Below are positions 60,211 through 64,000 of a stretch of DNA of 64,000 nucleotides, piece after piece. The notes beneath the pieces are model-generated. The model was not told the DNA's origin. It ran no database searches and saw only the letters and a program-made list of their open reading frames with translations. Position numbers and translations under genes: made by a program. This DNA comes from Prorocentrum cordatum (Eukaryota; Sar; Dinophyceae; Prorocentrales; Prorocentraceae): positions 17,501-81,500 of the forward strand of contig CAUYUJ010016687.1 in assembly GCA_963575745.1 (NCBI GenBank), given 5' to 3'. Position 1 is the first letter of the stretch. Each line of letters begins with the position of its first letter.

Positions 60211-62700
60211 ATTCCTCATGCCCCTGACTTGCTGGCGGGGCACGCCTCCCCGTGGGGCTCACATGTGGACCTCGGGTGAACAGTCGCGCGCACGTCCCCA
60301 AGCGCGCATCACGACCTCTCTCGCATCCCCTTCGGGCTGTCGCGGATGCTCCCACTCCTCTGGCTCCTGTTTCTCCTGCTGCTGTTGCTCATCTGTGTCC
60401 TCCTCTTCCTCTCTTGCCCCTCGCCCCTTCCATTACGCCTCCCTCTCGTCCTGGCCACTCCACTGGCAGCTCTCACGTACAACATGTGGTTCCCCTCATT
60501 CTAGTCTTTCTCTCTCTCTCTCTCTGCCTCCCTCTCATCACGCACCTGGCCTACTCAATGTGCCAGCGTGGAAGCGAAAGAGACCGGGGCCGAATAGGAC
60601 GACGGGGAGGATGAGCAGGAACATGGGAAATCTTCCCCCCAGGGAAAAGACGATAGAGAGTGGGAGGGAGCAGGGTGCAGCGCAGGGAGGAGGAGGAGCA
60701 AGGAGGAGGGAGGGGGGGGGAGGGGAGGACCGAGGAGGGAGACAGTGCCCCCCCCCCTTCGGCGCGGCTCCCGCTGCGCTTCTCCGCGCCCGTCCGCACG
60801 GCGGGGGCGCTTCTGGGCTCGTCGAAGCAGAGCACGTTCGCCTGCTCGCTCTGCCTGGCCTCCGTGCCCTGTCGGCGGGCAGGGCGGCGACGACGGCGGC
60901 CGCGTGGTGCGAGGAGGAGGAGGAAGATGAGGACGATGAGGAGGCAGGAGGGGTCCCTCTGACTCTCGCTCTCGTCACCACTTTGACTGCCATTCTCGAC
61001 TTTGCATGCCCACGCTGTGTCGCCGCTGCGCCATTGCTTTGCTTCAGTCGTTGCTCCCCCTCCCCTTCTGCCCTTCTCCTCTCCTCCTCCCGTTCCTCTC
61101 TTCCCCGTCCTCTCCTCCCCTCCTCCTCTTGCATCCCGCCTCCCCACCTCCCCTTCCCCTCTTCCCCTTCCCTTTCCCTCCTCCCATTCCCCTCCTGCCC
61201 TTTCGAGGCTCAGTCGAGACTCTCTTCTACGCTCTCGGCTTTGCTCCATTCCCCATTGTCCCCTTTCCCTCCCCGCTCTCGTTCCCCGCCTCCGGCGGGT
61301 GCGCGAGCGCCTAACGTAGGCGGGGTGGAGGTTGGGGGGTCGGTGCCCCCCCCCCCCCTGGGCCGCACGCCCGTCTCCTCCGCCTTCTGCGTCCCGTGTG
61401 ATCTCGCCTCCCTCCCCTCCCCTCTCCGCCCCTCCATGTCCAGTTTGGCGGGGGCGTGCCCTGACGTCGGAACCCAGGTGGGCTCGGACGGCCATTCCCC
61501 GTGCATTGTTCGATTTCGTGCGTGTGTTCTTTCGCTAGATGATCCGAGATGCTCCTCGTTGGTCCTCGCCGAGAGAAAATGCACATGTCCGAGCGATACC
61601 AGGCCACCCGAGACCTCTTGATGGGCACGCCCCTTCTGGGGCGAGCGCGGAAGACATCACCCTTTCCCAGGCGCGCGCGCGCAGGGAGAGGAGGGGAGGA
61701 TGAGCAACATGAGGCGGATGGAGCAATTGCAGGACGGGGGGGGAAGGCAGAGGGAGGAAGAGGAGCAGTAGCCTCGTAATCCTCCTCGCTCTCCTCCTTC
61801 TCCTCCTCATCCCCCTCCTCGTCATCGTCGTCATCATCACCATTACCATCGTCACAGCCATCGTCATAGTCATCACCAACATCGCGTCAATACCACATGC
61901 TTTATTTTTCCACAATAATAGAAACCATCATCGGAACCAAGTTCAATACCATCAACATCATCACCATCCACCTTCTCTCGCTTCGCCTTTTCCTCCACTA
62001 CCTCTCGCTAGGGCTCCTCCACCTGATGGTCCCGTCTTCCTCATTCCTCCTCCTTCCCTACCTTCCGCCTCCCTGTTCCTTCGAGTAGGGCCAGCTGGGC
62101 AGGGGCTACATTCCCGGAGTGTAGGGAGGGAGGGACAGCGGACGGGAAAAGTCACAAATAATGAGGGGAAGGATGGAGTCGGAGAAGGGGCAAGCAAGCG
62201 AACGAGATAGGCGTCCAAAGGCACGAACACCCACCGTGTGAGATCCGAGGGTTGCGTGAGCAGCGGACGCGAAACCTGGGAGAATGTTGGGCACCTCAGG
62301 AAAACGGCACCTTAAAACCCCCCCAGGCTAAGACAACTCAGCCTACACATGAACCGAAAGCCCCAAGACAGGATGCCCACGAAGAGGGCGGGGTCAGGCC
62401 TGTACGGCCTAGCACCCCACCTTCTGTCAGGGATCAGGTCCACGGCTGATCCCGTCGATAGCTGGAGCCAGAGAAGGGTATGGAGTGGGGAAAGGAGGAG
62501 GAGGGAGGCACTGGGGGGGCACACGAGGAACGGTAGAGTAGGATCGTCAAGGGGGCGGTGGGGCGGAGAGGATCGGGAAGGGGGAGAAGGGAGGGAGGAA
62601 GGGAGGATGGGAAGGAGGAGAAGGAGGGATCAAGCAGAGGAGAAGCAAGGGAAGTAACGCTCTTCATGTCCGTCCTCGGGCAGGATGAGCACAAAGACTT
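60210..62700. other. mixed low-complexity stretch without a recognised gene
   Basis: Contains a CTCTCTCTCT run (60510-60522), GGA-rich DNA (60600-60735), pyrimidine-rich DNA (61040-61290), a CATCAT/GTCATC run (61820-61880), C runs (60750-60758, 61350-61359) and GGA/GGGAGG DNA (62470-62650). No frame on either strand shows a family motif. The longest plus frame (60218-61621) is open because stops are rare. Confidence 0.5.
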
Positions 62701-63840
62701 CCACCCCGTCCGCGTCCATCAACCTGCAACGTGCCGGCGCCGCTGCACTCCCTCCCCCTCCACCACTAACACCATCCCCCTCCTGCTCCCCCATCCTCGC
62801 CCCCATCCTCCTCCACCTCTTTCGCTAATCCCTCCATCGCTTCGTTCTCCCTTCCGCCTCCTCCTCCTCCTCCGCCTCCTCCGCCTTCTTCTTCTCCTCC
62901 TCCTCCTTCTTCTTCTCCTCCTCCTCCTTCTCTTTTCTTCCCCCCAGATCTGTCTATTTCTCTCTCGCTCCCTCCCCCCTCACAATTCCACCTCCACCTC
63001 CACCTCCCCCTTCCCCCTCTCTTCGTGCTCCTCCTGCTCCTCCTACTCCTCCTCCTCCTCCTCCTCCTCCTCCTCCTCCTCGTCCTCCTCGTCGCCCTCC
63101 CTCCTCTCTCACGCGTCGCCGTCGTCGTCGTCGCTCTTTTCACGCGCCGTCGTCGCTGTCGACCGAGCCCATCAGCCCGCGGCAAGCCGGAAAGGCACCG
63201 CACGTCGGCCCTGAGCGGCCCAGGCAGCCGCCCCCGACGACGCTCCCCTTGCTCGCCTCACTCCCTCCTCCCCTCTCCCTCTTCCTCCTCCTGGTTGTCC
63301 TACGTTCTTCCTCCTCGTCCTTCTCCCTCCTCCTCCTCCTCTTCCTCCTCCTGCCTATCTTGCTCCTCCTCCTCCGCCCCCTCCGCCTCCTCCTCCTCCT
63401 CCTCCTCCTCCTCCAGCTCCTCCTCCTCCTCCTCCTCCTCCTCTTCCTCCACCCGCTCATCTTTCCCCCTTCCTCTTCATCCTTCTTCCTTCGTCCTGAG
63501 GCCTCCTCCTCCCCCTCCCTCATGTTCTTCCTCCCTTGTTACTATCATCTTCTTATCCTCCTTCGCCTCCTTGTCTTATTCCTCCTCCTCCTCCTCCTCG
63601 CGCCATCCTTCTCCTGCTCATGACTCTCTTCTTTCTTTGTCTCTCTCCTCCTGCTTATGTTTCTTCTCGTATCCCTCGTCTTCCTTCTCTGCTGTCTTCC
63701 CATCTTTCCACCTGCTGATGCTTCTCCCTCCACCCACATCCATTCTGGATAACTCCCTCCCTCCCCCCACCCACCCATGTTCGCCCATCCCTTCCTGGCT
63801 CCCGCCCTCCCTCCTTCCTCACCCCTGATCCCCCCATCCT
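62700..63840. repeat. CTC/TTC pyrimidine-rich block
   Basis: About 1.1 kb dominated by CTCCTC on the plus strand (purest at 62855-62935, 63035-63085, 63320-63455), broken by a GTCGTCGTCG segment (63115-63165) and a short GC-rich part. Ser/Pro/Leu-rich frames are artefacts. Confidence 0.85.
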
Positions 63841-64000
63841 CTTGGCGTGGGGCCACAGATCGTGATCACCGCGTCTCTCGGAGGGCCGCCCTCCGCTGCT
63901 GAAGCACTGCGCGGAAACGCTGCCCTCGCTTCAGCTCTCCGATCGGGTGGACAGCGTGCAGGCCAGTGATCACCTCTGCTTTTGCTCGCGCCGCCTTGAA
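63840..64000. other. window edge, no recognised feature
   Basis: Ordinary sequence after the pyrimidine block. Too short to assign and continues beyond the window. Confidence 0.3.

Noticed and set aside
1-64000. tRNA, rRNA, snRNA or organelle genes
   Set aside because: No cloverleaf with a matching anticodon arm, no rRNA-conserved word and no organelle-like composition were noticed. A covariance-model scan was not possible.

Overview
This window looks like nuclear DNA from a dinoflagellate. The sequence shows 64 kb of mostly GC-rich, repeat-saturated DNA with no intact conventional gene. Its only recognisable proteins are decayed retroelement proteins of kinds that, from my family knowledge, are abundant in dinoflagellate genomes. 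Nothing suggests a bacterium, virus or organelle: there are no operons, ribosome binding sites, rRNA or tRNA. A Prorocentrum- or Polarella-like source is a guess only.

Four retroelement relics, all on the minus strand, carry the gene content. (1) About 9310-3140: a near full-length LINE with endonuclease, linker, reverse transcriptase (RT), zinc fingers and C-terminal region. Its RT is split by an inserted minisatellite-bearing element at about 5218-7672. (2) About 25660-24865: the 3' end of a second retroelement with an endonuclease-like domain. (3) About 27430-26650: the post-RT part of another LINE, lying between copies of a ~205-bp repeat. (4) About 59250-54240: a long relic with a Cys-rich membrane N-terminus, RT, an RNase H-like stretch and a tyrosine recombinase, which is the DIRS-type order. 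It is flanked by ~80-bp direct repeats. All four carry frameshifts and stops.

The most unusual recurring object is a bracketed minisatellite element (BM). A conserved left bracket is followed by tandem ~77-129 bp units around a shared core, then a conserved right bracket. The two brackets are related to each other as short direct terminal repeats. Copies lie at 5218-7672, 10803-11960, 28140-28622 (left end lost) and 50219-51161. One copy interrupts the LINE RT, which suggests mobility.

Other satellite families by region: 14- and 11-bp units (49-510); foldback repeats (720-850 and 48967-49070); 560-bp, ~1-kb and ~260-bp segmental duplications (15957-19345); CTTGGGGCC-type arrays (19925-20445) whose inverse forms a higher-order repeat at 32560-36815; a 36-bp unit (28940-29530); a 13-bp unit with embedded duplicated blocks (37280-38930); regularly spaced GGAAACTGAAAAGTTTCC palindromes (46140-46630); a ~1-kb inverted minisatellite (46920-47940); and long purine or pyrimidine tracts and triplet runs throughout.

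Possible host coding sequence is sparse. The best candidates are a minus-strand multi-part locus at 41827-40469 and a plus-strand polyQ-containing locus at about 13940-15560. Both are unrecognised and interrupted. Domain calls were made by eye and identities are estimates.
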